Source of the DNA: Foliimonas ilicis
GTDB taxonomy: Bacteria; Pseudomonadota; Alphaproteobacteria; Rhizobiales; Rhizobiaceae
Direction: 5' to 3'
Length of the DNA: 64,000 nucleotides
NCBI RefSeq assembly: GCF_039939195.1
Contig: NZ_JBDUUH010000010.1
Span: forward strand, 1-64,000
Positions 51,794-60,634 of this stretch are shown here, piece by piece. Position numbers and translations under genes: made by a program. The notes under the pieces are model-generated. The model did no database searches, had not been told where the DNA came from, and was given only the letters and a program-made list of their open reading frames with translations. Position 1 is the first letter of the stretch. Every line of letters starts with the position of its first letter.

Positions 51794-52567
51794 CTACAGA
51801 ACCTGGCTTAGAAACTGCCGGGTTCTGGGGTCTTCGGCCTTGGTGAAGAGCTTGTCCGGCGGACCATGCTCGACGATTACGCCTTGATCGGTGAAGTAAA
51901 CATGGTCGGCAACCTCGCGAGCAAAACCCATTTCATGAGTGACAAGAATGCAGGTCATTCCTTCGGCCGCGAGATCCTTGATGGTAAGCAGAACGTCTTT
52001 CACCGTCTCCGGATCCAGTGCTGCCGTCACCTCGTCGAAGAGCATTACCTCGGGACGCATGGCCAGGCTGCGCGCGATGGCGACACGCTGCTGCTGGCCA
52101 CCGGAAAGCTCTCCGGGATAGGCATTTTCCTTGCCGCCAAGGCGCACCTTGGCGATCAGAGCGCGGGCACGCGCTTCGACCTCCGCCTTGGGCTCCCTCA
52201 ACACGAGTACGGGCGCCATCATGACGTTCTGCAGTGCGGTCTTGTGGGGAAAGAGGTTGTATTGCTGGAAAACGATACCGACCTTTCGACGCAAGGCGAG
52301 CTTGTCGAGATTTGGATCGTTGACCTCCTGCCCCTCCACCTTGATCGAACCCTTCTGAATTGTGTTCAGGCCGTTGATGCATCGAATGAGCGTGGACTTG
52401 CCGGAGCCGGATGGCCCGATAATGCAGATCACCTCACCTTTGCGAACGTCAAAGCTGACGCCCTTCAGCACCTCAAGAGAACCGAAGGATTTGTGCACGC
52501 CGGCAACTGAGACGATGGGCTCGGAGAATCGAATTTCTCGCTCAATTTTTTCAGTTTGCGACTGCAT
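51794..52567 (-). CDS. Polar amino-acid ABC importer ATPase (GlnQ/HisP type)
   Basis: ATPase of 257 residues with Walker A GPSGSGKST, Q-loop FQQYNLFPHKT, signature LSGGQQQR, Walker B MLFDEVTAALDPE (valine where proline is usual) and switch VTHEMGFA. It overlaps the permease gene upstream by 17 bases, so they are coupled. It energises the importer encoded at 51794-55041. Confidence 0.93.
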   Translation of the reverse strand: MQSQTEKIEREIRFSEPIVSVAGVHKSFGSLEVLKGVSFDVRKGEVICIIGPSGSGKSTLIRCINGLNTIQKGSIKVEGQEVNDPNLDKLALRRKVGIVFQQYNLFPHKTALQNVMMAPVLVLREPKAEVEARARALIAKVRLGGKENAYPGELSGGQQQRVAIARSLAMRPEVMLFDEVTAALDPETVKDVLLTIKDLAAEGMTCILVTHEMGFAREVADHVYFTDQGVIVEHGPPDKLFTKAEDPRTRQFLSQVL

Positions 52568-53384
52568 ATTTCATCTCCAGTTTCCTGGTCCAAAGCGCGA
52601 TTGGGTAAATGTAGGCGAAGAAGAGACACATCAGGAAAAGGTAGAACGGGATCAGGAACTCCGGTCTCGAACCCGCCGCTTCCATTGCCGCCTGCGCGTT
52701 ACCCACAGCCTCTTGAACACCAAGAATGGAGGCCATGGGCGTGGCGAGCGCGAGCAAGGCATACCAGTTCATCCATGATGGGATCATGCGCTTCACGCAT
52801 TGCGGAAGGATGATCCATCTCAGAGTCTGCGCCCGCGTGAAAGCGAGGCTTTCTGCAGAATCCCATTGGCCTTTCGGTATCGAGCCGACAGCGCCTCGGA
52901 GAATTTCACTGATATTGGCCATGACCGGAAGGGCAAAAGCGAAGGTGGCTTTCCACCAATCGGGTATCGAAACCAGACCAAGTCCGGGAATTCGGAACTG
53001 AAACGGCACCAGAAACATCACCATGAACAGAATGACCAGCCATGGGGAATTACGGAACAGATGGGTGACGTACCGCGCGGGCATGCTGACGGCCCTCAAC
53101 TGGCTTATCTGCATGAGCCCCAGACCGACACCCAGAACCGTGGCGAGCGCCATCGCGATGAAGCTCATACCCAGATTGAGCAGGAAACCCTTCAATATGA
53201 ATGGCAGCCAGACTATCAGCGTTTGCAAAGCTGTCTGCCGGTCTTCGCCGGAGGTTTGCGCCTGAGCCGCCGCAACCGTAAGGCACAGCATGACCACAAG
53301 GGCAATTCCGTGCCAGAGGCGCAACCGGCCCAGCCCTTGATCGCGAAGGCGCGCAACGTCTATCTGAAAAGCACGCTGCGTCAT
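52551..53384 (-). CDS. Polar amino-acid ABC importer permease, subunit 2
   Basis: Permease of 277 residues of the HisM/GlnP family with the docking-loop region ESLAFTRAQTLRWIILPQ and the RNSPWLVILF segment. Its N-terminus is unusual: a basic tail, one hydrophobic helix (IALVVMLCLTVAAAQAQ) that looks like a signal sequence, then a short polar stretch before the normal first permease helix. It overlaps the other permease stop by ATGA. Confidence 0.9.
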   Translation of the reverse strand: MTQRAFQIDVARLRDQGLGRLRLWHGIALVVMLCLTVAAAQAQTSGEDRQTALQTLIVWLPFILKGFLLNLGMSFIAMALATVLGVGLGLMQISQLRAVSMPARYVTHLFRNSPWLVILFMVMFLVPFQFRIPGLGLVSIPDWWKATFAFALPVMANISEILRGAVGSIPKGQWDSAESLAFTRAQTLRWIILPQCVKRMIPSWMNWYALLALATPMASILGVQEAVGNAQAAMEAAGSRPEFLIPFYLFLMCLFFAYIYPIALWTRKLEMKYAVAN

Positions 53385-54127
53385 TGTCCGTACCCCGGAA
53401 GCGCCAGACGCTTTTCCAGCCAGTGAAGGCCTGTTGCCAGAACTGTCACGACCACGATGTAAAACAGGAAAAGCAGAAGCATCATTTCCGAGACATTCAC
53501 ATTGTCCGACCAGACCTGATTGAGCGTGTAGGTCATTTCAGGGACGGAGATGACGTAGGCCAGCGAAGTTGTCTTCGCGAGGCTGACAAGATTGTTGGTC
53601 AGTGCGGGAAGGCTTATGCGAAACGCCAGCGGCAGCGTTACATACGCGTAGGTCTGCCACTTGGAGAATCCGAGGCTTTCAGCCGCCTCTTTGGTCGAAG
53701 AAGGAACCGCTTCCAACCCCGCCCTGAAAATCTCGACGTTGAACGCTCCGCCGAAAATTCCCAAGGAAATCAAGGCCCAGCCAAAAGCCGAGATCATCGG
53801 CTCGTAGTAGCCTCCGGCATCGATCTGCGGTGTGTAAGCACCCAGCGCAAAGTAGAAAAACAACATTTGCACCATAGGCGGCGTATTGCGGAATATCTGG
53901 ATGTAGACATCCACAAACCCGCGAATTGCTCGAGATTGAGCACTTTGCGCCCATGCGCCCGCGACACCTACGACCAGTGAAATGATCAGAGACCAAACGA
54001 TCAACTGCAACGAGTAGGCGATTCCCGACAGGAACCGCCCAAACTCGTATTCGTCATAAAACACAACGAAGTTGAGCCCCGTCGTCTCGTACAAATCCCT
54101 AAAAAACGGGGCGATGAACTCTAGCAC
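53381..54127 (-). CDS. Polar amino-acid ABC importer permease, subunit 1
   Basis: Permease of 248 residues of the HisQ/GlnP family with the RNTPPMVQMLFFYFALG segment and the docking loop EAAESLGFSKWQTYAYVTLP. The start is GTG at 54127 with GGAG six bases upstream; no ATG is better placed. It lies 53 bases after the binding-protein stop and forms the pore with subunit 2. Confidence 0.91.
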   Translation of the reverse strand: MLEFIAPFFRDLYETTGLNFVVFYDEYEFGRFLSGIAYSLQLIVWSLIISLVVGVAGAWAQSAQSRAIRGFVDVYIQIFRNTPPMVQMLFFYFALGAYTPQIDAGGYYEPMISAFGWALISLGIFGGAFNVEIFRAGLEAVPSSTKEAAESLGFSKWQTYAYVTLPLAFRISLPALTNNLVSLAKTTSLAYVISVPEMTYTLNQVWSDNVNVSEMMLLLFLFYIVVVTVLATGLHWLEKRLALPGYGQ

Positions 54128-54180
54128 GCCTTACTCCGCAGCTTCATTTTCAAACTTTTGTTTGCTGACAGAAAGGCCAC

Positions 54181-55041
54181 TCAGTTACTCTTGAGATAGC
54201 TGGAGTCCCACTGGTGTTTTTCGTGCTGCTGGGCAATCCATTCGGATGGCCGCACGCCCCACTTCTTCTCGAGTTCCTGCAGATAGCCGGTGGCGTGCCA
54301 GCGATAGGTCATTCCCGATACGAACACACCCCAGGCTCCGTCGCGGTCTTCCGTCGGAACCGCCGCTCCCCACGGATTATTGAAGACGACCGGAACCGGC
54401 ATCTCATAGTCGTCCCATTCACCTGAGGCGAGATCGGCCATGATGCTGGCGTCGTCATATATCCACGCGACGCATTTGCCGGAGCGTAGCGCTTCCTTGC
54501 CCTCGGTATTTCCGGCGAATGCCACGACCTTCGCCTTGTATTCCGTTTCGGCAAGCTTGTTGTAATAGACGCCCTGCTTCGCGCAGATCGGTTTGCCTGC
54601 GATATCGTCCCAGCTCTTTATGATGCCCTTCTTTGCCATCAGGGTCGGCCCCGATGTCCAGTATGCGGGCTCTATCACGCCGATCACCTTGCGGCGCTCT
54701 TCAGTGTCGTACATTCCGCCGATGATGAGATCGATCTTGCCCTGCTGAAGGAACTCCATGCGGTTGGCGGAGGTGACGACGACCGGCTCAAGTTCGACTC
54801 CGAGCGTGTCGGCAACATTTTTCGCCAGATCGAGCTCAATTCCTTCCAGCGAGCCATCTGGAGCACGGTATGCCCAGGGCTTGAAGGCGCCCAGGACACC
54901 TACCCGCAAAACACCCCGCTCCAGAATTTCCTTGAAGTGATCATTTGCGGCGAACGCTTGTGCGGACGGGACGACCGTCGATATTGCCGCTCCAAGCGTC
55001 AGAGCGATAACTGTGCGTTTAAGAATGCTGTTGAGTTTCAT
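54181..55041 (-). CDS. Polar amino-acid ABC importer periplasmic binding protein (SBP_bac_3)
   Basis: Exported binding protein of 286 residues. The ATG at 55041 follows GGGAGAAAT and opens a signal peptide ending in the AQAFA region. The mature protein shows RVGVLGAFKPWAYRAPDGS, GIELDLAKNVADTLGVEL and the hinge block GKPICAKQGVYYNKL. Its start overlaps the end of the FAD oxidoreductase gene by 23 bases. The ligand is probably an amino acid or N-methylated derivative. Confidence 0.91.
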   Translation of the reverse strand: MKLNSILKRTVIALTLGAAISTVVPSAQAFAANDHFKEILERGVLRVGVLGAFKPWAYRAPDGSLEGIELDLAKNVADTLGVELEPVVVTSANRMEFLQQGKIDLIIGGMYDTEERRKVIGVIEPAYWTSGPTLMAKKGIIKSWDDIAGKPICAKQGVYYNKLAETEYKAKVVAFAGNTEGKEALRSGKCVAWIYDDASIMADLASGEWDDYEMPVPVVFNNPWGAAVPTEDRDGAWGVFVSGMTYRWHATGYLQELEKKWGVRPSEWIAQQHEKHQWDSSYLKSN

Positions 55042-56629
55042 AGATTATTTCTCCCATTTTTAATTGGATATTGGCGTCTTGCGCCAAATTCGTCGTCGCA
55101 TTGCGAAATACGGTTCTTTGATAATCGAGGAATTCATCGACCTCGCGCCGCTTGCGTTCGTCATGCCATTTAAGAAGTCGAGCGGCAGTGTTGGCCGCTT
55201 GCTGGACCAGCGATCGCTCAAGGTGGCCACGCCAGGCAATGCCGGTCCGCGTGTAAAGGATTCCCTTCAAATCGCGTGCATGTTCATTGGCAATCGAATT
55301 GCGAACCCACTCGTCAAGCTTGTCCGAGGAGATCGGATCGCCCGACACGCAAGGCGCGTTCGAAATGCGATAAGAAGGCGTGAGTGTCTTGGGTTTATCT
55401 GGCGCCTTCAAAACTGCCGAGACACGCTGCAGCATTTCCCTGGCCGCGCTGCGATGGGTCATCAGCGGACCCGCCGTCATGGCAAAGACATTCGGCAATC
55501 CACGATCCGACAGTTCATGAATCTCGCGAGAGCGACGACCCATATGCTCCTGCCGATCGAATGTCAGCGGCCTTACACCTGCCCAGGTAAAGGCAACATC
55601 GCTACGCTTCAGCTTCAAAGCCGGAAGCATGTAATTGGCTTCGTCCAAAAGAAAATCTATGTCGGCATTGCTGGCGCTGACATTCGTCGCATCGCCTTCG
55701 AACGGCGTTTCCGTCGGGCCGAAATAGAAATAATCATCATGGGACGGGAGGCAGTAAAACGGCATGCCGTTGCGATTGATCGTAGCAATGCCGAAACCGT
55801 CATAGGCCGATGGCAAGCGAACGACTATGTGCGCACCCTTGGTTCCGCGTATCAGCGGAAGCGTTTTGTCATTGTCGATATGTACGCCATTGACTTCGTC
55901 TATCCACGAACCCGTCATGTTCAGCACGAGTTTGCAATGGACCGCCGCTCGCCCATCGCGACCTGACAATTCCACGCACCATTTGCCGTCTTTAGTTCGC
56001 TCGCCCAATCGAGCCAGACAAAAGGTCAAAACATCCGCACCCTGCTGCTCGGCAGCAAGCACGGCATCAACGCAAAATCGCTCCGGCCAGTCGAAGACAT
56101 ACTCGCGATATGTGGCAATGGCCGAGAGCCTGTCGCGATCCCGCAAATCCCGCGCGAAGGGCAAATCGGCCTCGAAATCCTTTGCAATCTTGCGATAGTC
56201 GAGCGGAGGATTTGCGCCACCAAGCGCGCGCAACAAGCCGAAACCACGGTCGAGATGCCAACCCTTGATCCCGCCGCCCCGGTAAAGTGGGAAACACATC
56301 GTAAAGGGCTTTACGCTGCTTGGCGCGGTTTCGACGATTTCTCTTCGCGCCTGCATCGAAGCACGCGCCATCTTCATCGCGTTGACGAAGCGTGAGGGAT
56401 AGCGGGCAAATGTACGGACTGGATTGGGGGTCTCGAAATAACGCAGCCCGCAATGCAGCATTCTTGAAGACCGGCTGGACGCACCGGCAGCGATGTCATG
56501 TTTTTCGACCAAAAGCACCTGGTACCCGGCGCTCGCCAATTCGAAAGCAGTTGCCGCACCATTAATGCCAGCTCCAATTACGACCGTATCGTAATTCTTG
56601 CCTTGCATCTCGGATAGCGTGGGGCTCAT
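55019..56629 (-). CDS. GlpD-like FAD-dependent oxidoreductase
   Basis: FAD enzyme of 536 residues of the DAO/GlpD superfamily. The dinucleotide-binding motif VVIGAGINGAATAFELA is at residues about 14-30, followed by SSRSSRMLHCGLRYFE, which in GlpD contacts FAD. A DAO_C-type helical domain occupies the last 130 residues (GILYTRTGIAWRG). It opens the amino-acid importer operon and lies downstream of a LysR gene. Glycerol-3-phosphate oxidation is the family default, but the operon suggests an amine or amino-acid substrate. The ATG at 56629 has a weak ribosome-binding site. Confidence 0.85.
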   Translation of the reverse strand: MSPTLSEMQGKNYDTVVIGAGINGAATAFELASAGYQVLLVEKHDIAAGASSRSSRMLHCGLRYFETPNPVRTFARYPSRFVNAMKMARASMQARREIVETAPSSVKPFTMCFPLYRGGGIKGWHLDRGFGLLRALGGANPPLDYRKIAKDFEADLPFARDLRDRDRLSAIATYREYVFDWPERFCVDAVLAAEQQGADVLTFCLARLGERTKDGKWCVELSGRDGRAAVHCKLVLNMTGSWIDEVNGVHIDNDKTLPLIRGTKGAHIVVRLPSAYDGFGIATINRNGMPFYCLPSHDDYFYFGPTETPFEGDATNVSASNADIDFLLDEANYMLPALKLKRSDVAFTWAGVRPLTFDRQEHMGRRSREIHELSDRGLPNVFAMTAGPLMTHRSAAREMLQRVSAVLKAPDKPKTLTPSYRISNAPCVSGDPISSDKLDEWVRNSIANEHARDLKGILYTRTGIAWRGHLERSLVQQAANTAARLLKWHDERKRREVDEFLDYQRTVFRNATTNLAQDANIQLKMGEIIYETQQHS

Positions 56630-56709
56630 GCGCCTTGCGTTCTCTCGCTGGGAAGTCGGCGCAGTTAAGCAGGACGTTTGAAATGCTCAAAATAGAATCA
56701 TTGTCGATC

Positions 56710-56730
56710 GTTATGCATAAAATGCATAAC
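56710..56730. promoter_or_regulatory. Candidate LysR operator, perfect 9-bp dyad
   Basis: GTTATGCAT and ATGCATAAC form perfect arms around AAA, in the 107-base gap between the LysR stop (56737) and the FAD oxidoreductase start (56629). Upstream placement suits activation of the oxidoreductase and importer operon by the LysR protein. The half-site GTTATGC also occurs in the dyad at 10176-10196, in the opposite relative order. Confidence 0.55.
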
Positions 56731-56736
56731 CTAAAT

Positions 56737-57639
56737 CTAGGATGGAAGTCGTGCTTTCATTTTGTCCCGCTCGTCTCCCATAAGTTGTAAGAGCGACTCG
56801 GTTGCAGCGTTGATGCTTCTTGAATCAGGCCTGAGCAAAGCCACGTTGAACGGCACCGTAGGTACGAATGGAAGAAGCGTCGCTCTCTCATCCAACTGTT
56901 GAAGGGCCGTGAATGGATCGATAATGGCAATGCCAATTCCGCTCTTCACCATCTCGTAGGCCGTCGCCGAGAAAGTCGTCTCGTATGCGGCCTCTACCTT
57001 TACGCCTGCGGACTGGAAAACCTGATCGAACAGAGGGCGAGCAGGCAGAAATGAGGTCCAGTAGATGAATGGCGTATTCTTGAAATCCTTTGGGACGATA
57101 TGCTGCCTGTCCTCCAAGGGATGCCCTCTGGGAACAGCGACTACATAGGGAACATCGCTGAAAATCTCGGTGCTGAAACCCGAGCGTCGAAAAGGCGTTT
57201 CTGCAAGTCCGAAGTCGATTTGTTGAGCCGCAGCCCATTCCTCGATTTTCAGCGACATTCGCACACTTAATGTCACCTTGGTTTTCGGCCAGCTTTCGCG
57301 AAAGCGGCAAAGGACACGCGGCATGAAGTTGATGCCTAGCGCCGGCATAACGGCCACGCTGATCTGACCGCCTTCGCCCTTTTTTAAGCGCGTTGCGAAA
57401 GACTGAAGCGAATCCAGGGACACATAAGCCCGTTCTATTTCGTCCAGCAAAATTTGCGCTTCCGGCGTAGGGGTAATCAGGCCTTTGCGACGTTCGAACA
57501 GAGCGATGCCCAGCTCGTACTCAAGCTTGTCCAGCAAACGGCTCACCGATGGCTGACTTCGGCCGAGCATTTCGGCAGCGCCACTCACAGTCCCGGTAAG
57601 CATGACAGCGCGGAATGCAGCAAAATGGATGAGGTTCAT
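56737..57639 (-). CDS. LysR-family transcriptional regulator (OccR/NocR-like)
   Basis: Regulator of 300 residues with the N-terminal helix-turn-helix GTVSGAAEMLGRSQPSVSRLL and a LysR effector domain. It lies upstream of and in the same direction as the FAD oxidoreductase and importer operon, with a strong dyad between the two, so it may both be cotranscribed and control that operon. It resembles the regulator at 10209 in its opening (HFAAFRAVMLTGTVSGAAEM). Confidence 0.88.
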   Translation of the reverse strand: MNLIHFAAFRAVMLTGTVSGAAEMLGRSQPSVSRLLDKLEYELGIALFERRKGLITPTPEAQILLDEIERAYVSLDSLQSFATRLKKGEGGQISVAVMPALGINFMPRVLCRFRESWPKTKVTLSVRMSLKIEEWAAAQQIDFGLAETPFRRSGFSTEIFSDVPYVVAVPRGHPLEDRQHIVPKDFKNTPFIYWTSFLPARPLFDQVFQSAGVKVEAAYETTFSATAYEMVKSGIGIAIIDPFTALQQLDERATLLPFVPTVPFNVALLRPDSRSINAATESLLQLMGDERDKMKARLPS

Positions 57640-57793
57640 CTTAGCGATTGTAACCGTTGAACAAATAAATGGCTTTCAACCGAACGCCATTCCGGTCAGC
57701 TTGGCAACGTGATTTCTGACCAATAAATTCGCCCCAAGCGACTCTGCTCCTAACTTTTTCGTCATTAACGCTCGTGCTTTCTTGGAATTCGAC

Positions 57794-57840
57794 AGGAAGC
57801 TTCCTATCTGGAGATGATAACGCATCATCTCTCAAGAGAG
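57794..57840 (+). promoter_or_regulatory. Structured leader: three consecutive palindromes
   Basis: Within 47 bases upstream of the 77-residue gene lie three dyads: AGGAAG/CTTCCT (57794-57805), GAGATGAT/ATCATCTC around five bases (57811-57831) and CTCTC/GAGAG around two bases (57829-57840). The last two share bases, so they are mutually exclusive as hairpins. This could be an RNA switch, an attenuator or a cluster of protein sites. Confidence 0.5.
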
Positions 57841-57878
57841 CATATCGAGAAAGCTGTTTCATAACTGGAGGAGACACC

Positions 57879-58112
57879 ATGCTATCAGGCACTGAGCCGA
57901 CGCTCGATGACTTATTGAACGAGCCCATCATCCGCCAGGTCATGGCCAGCGATGGCCACACCTCTGAAGAAATCCGCACTTTGTTTAAAACAGTCCGCCA
58001 ACGCAATTTGTCGACCGTTTCCATCAGCAAGCAGGAAGGCGACATGGTAACGCCGCCCGCTCACATGTGCGAAGCCGCCTTGCGTGCAGCCAAGGCCTGC
58101 TGCCTTAGATAA
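57879..58112 (+). CDS. Small protein of unknown function, 77 residues
   Basis: Short gene with a strong ribosome-binding site (GGAGGAG, six to eight bases before the ATG at 57879). No family recognised with confidence. The N-terminal part is acidic and helical (LDDLLNEPIIRQVMASDGHT), followed by a basic stretch (RTLFKTVRQRN) and a cysteine-containing end (MCEAALRAAKACCLR) with an adjacent Cys-Cys pair. It is alone on its strand and converges with an RraA gene. Similar short 'DDLLxxPxIRxVMxSDG' proteins are, to my memory, scattered in Rhizobiales without known function. Confidence 0.65.
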   Translation: MLSGTEPTLDDLLNEPIIRQVMASDGHTSEEIRTLFKTVRQRNLSTVSISKQEGDMVTPPAHMCEAALRAAKACCLR

Positions 58113-58133
58113 GCAATATGCCGCTACAGGCGT

Positions 58134-58859
58134 TCAGCGCTCGGTCTTTGCCTGCCATGCGGCATAGTCATTCTGCGCCTTCTCGGTCGTGGCCGGATAA
58201 AGCCCGATAATCGCAGATCCGGCCTGAACCTGTTCGAGAACGAAATCCTCAAACGTCTCCATACTGGCGCATTCAACGGCGATCTCGTCGGCGAGATGTG
58301 CCGGGATCACCATCACGCCATCACCGTCGCCCACAAGCACATCGCCGGGAAAGACCGGCGCGTCTCCGCAGGAGATCGGCACGTTGATGTCGAGCGCCTC
58401 GTGTAAGGTCAGATTGGTCGGAGCGGAGGGGCGCTGGTGATAAGCTGGCATGTCGAGCTTGCCGATGCCTTCCGCATCCCTAAACCCTCCGTCGGAGACG
58501 ACGCCCGCGCAATTGCGCATCGCCAGGCGGGTGACAAGTATCGAACCTGCCGACGCAGCGCGCGCATCCTTGCGGCTGTCCATGACCAGCACGAAGCCCG
58601 GCGGGCAGGTATCGACCGCAACACGCTGCGGGTGATCGGCATTGCGGAAGACGGTGATCGGATTGCGATCCTCACGCGCGGGAATATAGCGCAAGGTGAA
58701 TGCCTGGCCGACCATGTTGCGGCCCTTCCAGTTCACCGGCGTCACGCCCTGAATGAACTGGTTGCGCAGTCCTCTTTTATAGAGCGCAGTTGCCACCGAA
58801 GCGGTGGAAACCTTCATTAGCTTGGCTCGGATTTCGTCAGACAAAATGTAATCGGTCAT
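58134..58859 (-). CDS. RraA-family protein, copy 2 (putative aldolase/decarboxylase)
   Basis: Protein of 241 residues, the same length as its paralogue at 11113-11838 and alike through long blocks (for example TALYKRGLRNQFIQ and YHQRPSAPTNLTL versus YHNRPSAPTNLTL). The VSDGGFRD and VGDGDGVMVIP motifs of the HMG-aldolase-like group are present. It lies after the IlvD/Edd gene at the end of the uronate operon and would be the natural aldolase for the 2-keto-3-deoxy acid made there. RNase E inhibition is less likely from context. Confidence 0.86.
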   Translation of the reverse strand: MTDYILSDEIRAKLMKVSTASVATALYKRGLRNQFIQGVTPVNWKGRNMVGQAFTLRYIPAREDRNPITVFRNADHPQRVAVDTCPPGFVLVMDSRKDARAASAGSILVTRLAMRNCAGVVSDGGFRDAEGIGKLDMPAYHQRPSAPTNLTLHEALDINVPISCGDAPVFPGDVLVGDGDGVMVIPAHLADEIAVECASMETFEDFVLEQVQAGSAIIGLYPATTEKAQNDYAAWQAKTER

Positions 58860-58900
58860 TTGGGTCTCACATAAGCTGGAGGTGACAGCGCGGGGCAGCC

Positions 58901-60634
58901 TTAGTGGATGGCGGGTTCCTCGACCGGCCGGCCGAATTCCGCACGCAGGAAGTCGAAGTCACAGCCCTTGTCGGCCTGCTCGATATGTTTGGTGAATATG
59001 TATCCATAACCGCGCTCATACCGGGGCTGCGGAGCAATCCAAGCCGCACGGCGTTGCGCCAGCTCATCCTCACCGACAAGCATGTCGAGGCGGCGCGCCG
59101 GAATGTCGAGTTCGACAATATCGCCGGTGCGCAAAAGCGCTAGCGGTCCCCCGACATAAGCCTCCGGTGCTGCATGAAGCACGCATGCGCCAAAAGACGT
59201 GCCCGACATGCGCGCATCGGAGATGCGAACCATATCGCGCAGCCCAAGCTTGAGCAGGGCCTTCGGCATCGGAATCATGCCCCATTCGGGCATTCCCGGT
59301 CCGCCCTGCGGCCCGGCATTGCGCAGCACCAGCACGGTATCCGGCGTCATCGGATAATCGGGATCGTCGATGATCTTCTTCAGTTCCGGGTAGCTGTCGG
59401 CAACAAGTGCGGGGCCTGTGTGGCGATGGAATTTCGGATCGCAGGCCGCGGGCTTGATCACAGCCCCATCCGGACAGAGATTGCCCTTGAGAACGGCAAG
59501 CGAGCCCTCGTGGTAGACGGGGTTGGACAGAGGACGAATAACGTCGTCGTTCCAGATTTTCACCCGATCGAGGCCGTCCGTCAGCGGTCGACCGGTAATT
59601 GTGATAGCCGACGAATCGAGCTTGTCGCCAAGCTGTTTCATCAGCGCCAGAAGGCCGCCTGCATAAAAGAAATCCTCCATGAGATAGGTCGTGCCGGAAG
59701 GACGAATATTGGCGATGACCGGCGTGGTGCGCCCGATACGGTCAAGATCGTCGAGTTCCAGCGGGACGCCTGCGCGTCGCGCCATTGCAATCAGGTGGAT
59801 GATCGCGTTGGTCGAGCAGCCGGTCGCCATCGCGACCGTGACGGCATTCTGGACGGCTATCGGCGTGATGATTTTTTCCGGCGTCAAATCTTCCCAGACC
59901 ATATCGACGATGCGTCGTCCGCACTGGGTCGACATCCGCTGGTGGCCTGCATCTGCGGCAGGAATAGAGGTGGCCCCGGGCAGCGTAACACCCATCGCTT
60001 CGGCGATTGCCGTCATGGTGCTTGCCGTGCCCATCGTCATGCAATGACCGTAGGAACGGGCGATACCGCCCTCGATGCCTTGCCATTCTTCCTTGGAAAT
60101 GGTCCCGGCGCGGCGCTCATCCCAATATTTGAACCCGTCCGTGCCGGAGCCCAGATGCTTGCCTGCATAATTGCCGCGCAGCATCGGCCCGGCAGGCAGA
60201 AAGATGAAGGGCAAGCCCATCGTGGTCGCGCCCATGATCAAGCCGGGCGTGGTCTTGTCGCAGCCACCCATAAGCACCGCGCCATCGATCGGATGACTGC
60301 GCAGAAGCTCCTCCGTTTCCAGCGCCAGCAGGTTGCGATAGAGCATCGTCGTCGGCTTGACGAAATTCTCAGACAGCGAAAGTGCGGGGAGTTCCATAGG
60401 GAACCCGCCAGCCTGAAGAATTCCGCGCTTCACCCACTCGACACGGTCCTTGAAATGCATGTGGCAAGGCTGCGCATCGGACCACGTATTGATGATCGCG
60501 ATGATCGGCTTGCCCTCCCAATCGACCGCATCGTAACCCATCTGCATGCTGCGCGAGCGATGGCCGAAGGATCGCTGGTCGTCGGGCACCATCCAACGCG
60601 CCGAGCGGAGCTGATCGTAAGTCTTGCGGGTCAT
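58901..60634 (-). CDS. IlvD/Edd-family sugar-acid dehydratase, copy 2
   Basis: Dehydratase of 577 residues, paralogous to 11854-13590. Candidate cluster cysteines Cys57 (SDAQPCHMHF), Cys125 (LMGGCDKTTPG) and Cys198 (SYGHCMTMG) keep the spacing of copy 1, and SDARMSGTSFGA holds the catalytic serine. It overlaps the mutarotase stop by ATGA. Together with the lactonase and sugar dehydrogenase upstream it suggests oxidation of a sugar, lactone opening and dehydration. The preferred aldonate or aldarate is not readable. Confidence 0.9.
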   Translation of the reverse strand: MTRKTYDQLRSARWMVPDDQRSFGHRSRSMQMGYDAVDWEGKPIIAIINTWSDAQPCHMHFKDRVEWVKRGILQAGGFPMELPALSLSENFVKPTTMLYRNLLALETEELLRSHPIDGAVLMGGCDKTTPGLIMGATTMGLPFIFLPAGPMLRGNYAGKHLGSGTDGFKYWDERRAGTISKEEWQGIEGGIARSYGHCMTMGTASTMTAIAEAMGVTLPGATSIPAADAGHQRMSTQCGRRIVDMVWEDLTPEKIITPIAVQNAVTVAMATGCSTNAIIHLIAMARRAGVPLELDDLDRIGRTTPVIANIRPSGTTYLMEDFFYAGGLLALMKQLGDKLDSSAITITGRPLTDGLDRVKIWNDDVIRPLSNPVYHEGSLAVLKGNLCPDGAVIKPAACDPKFHRHTGPALVADSYPELKKIIDDPDYPMTPDTVLVLRNAGPQGGPGMPEWGMIPMPKALLKLGLRDMVRISDARMSGTSFGACVLHAAPEAYVGGPLALLRTGDIVELDIPARRLDMLVGEDELAQRRAAWIAPQPRYERGYGYIFTKHIEQADKGCDFDFLRAEFGRPVEEPAIH

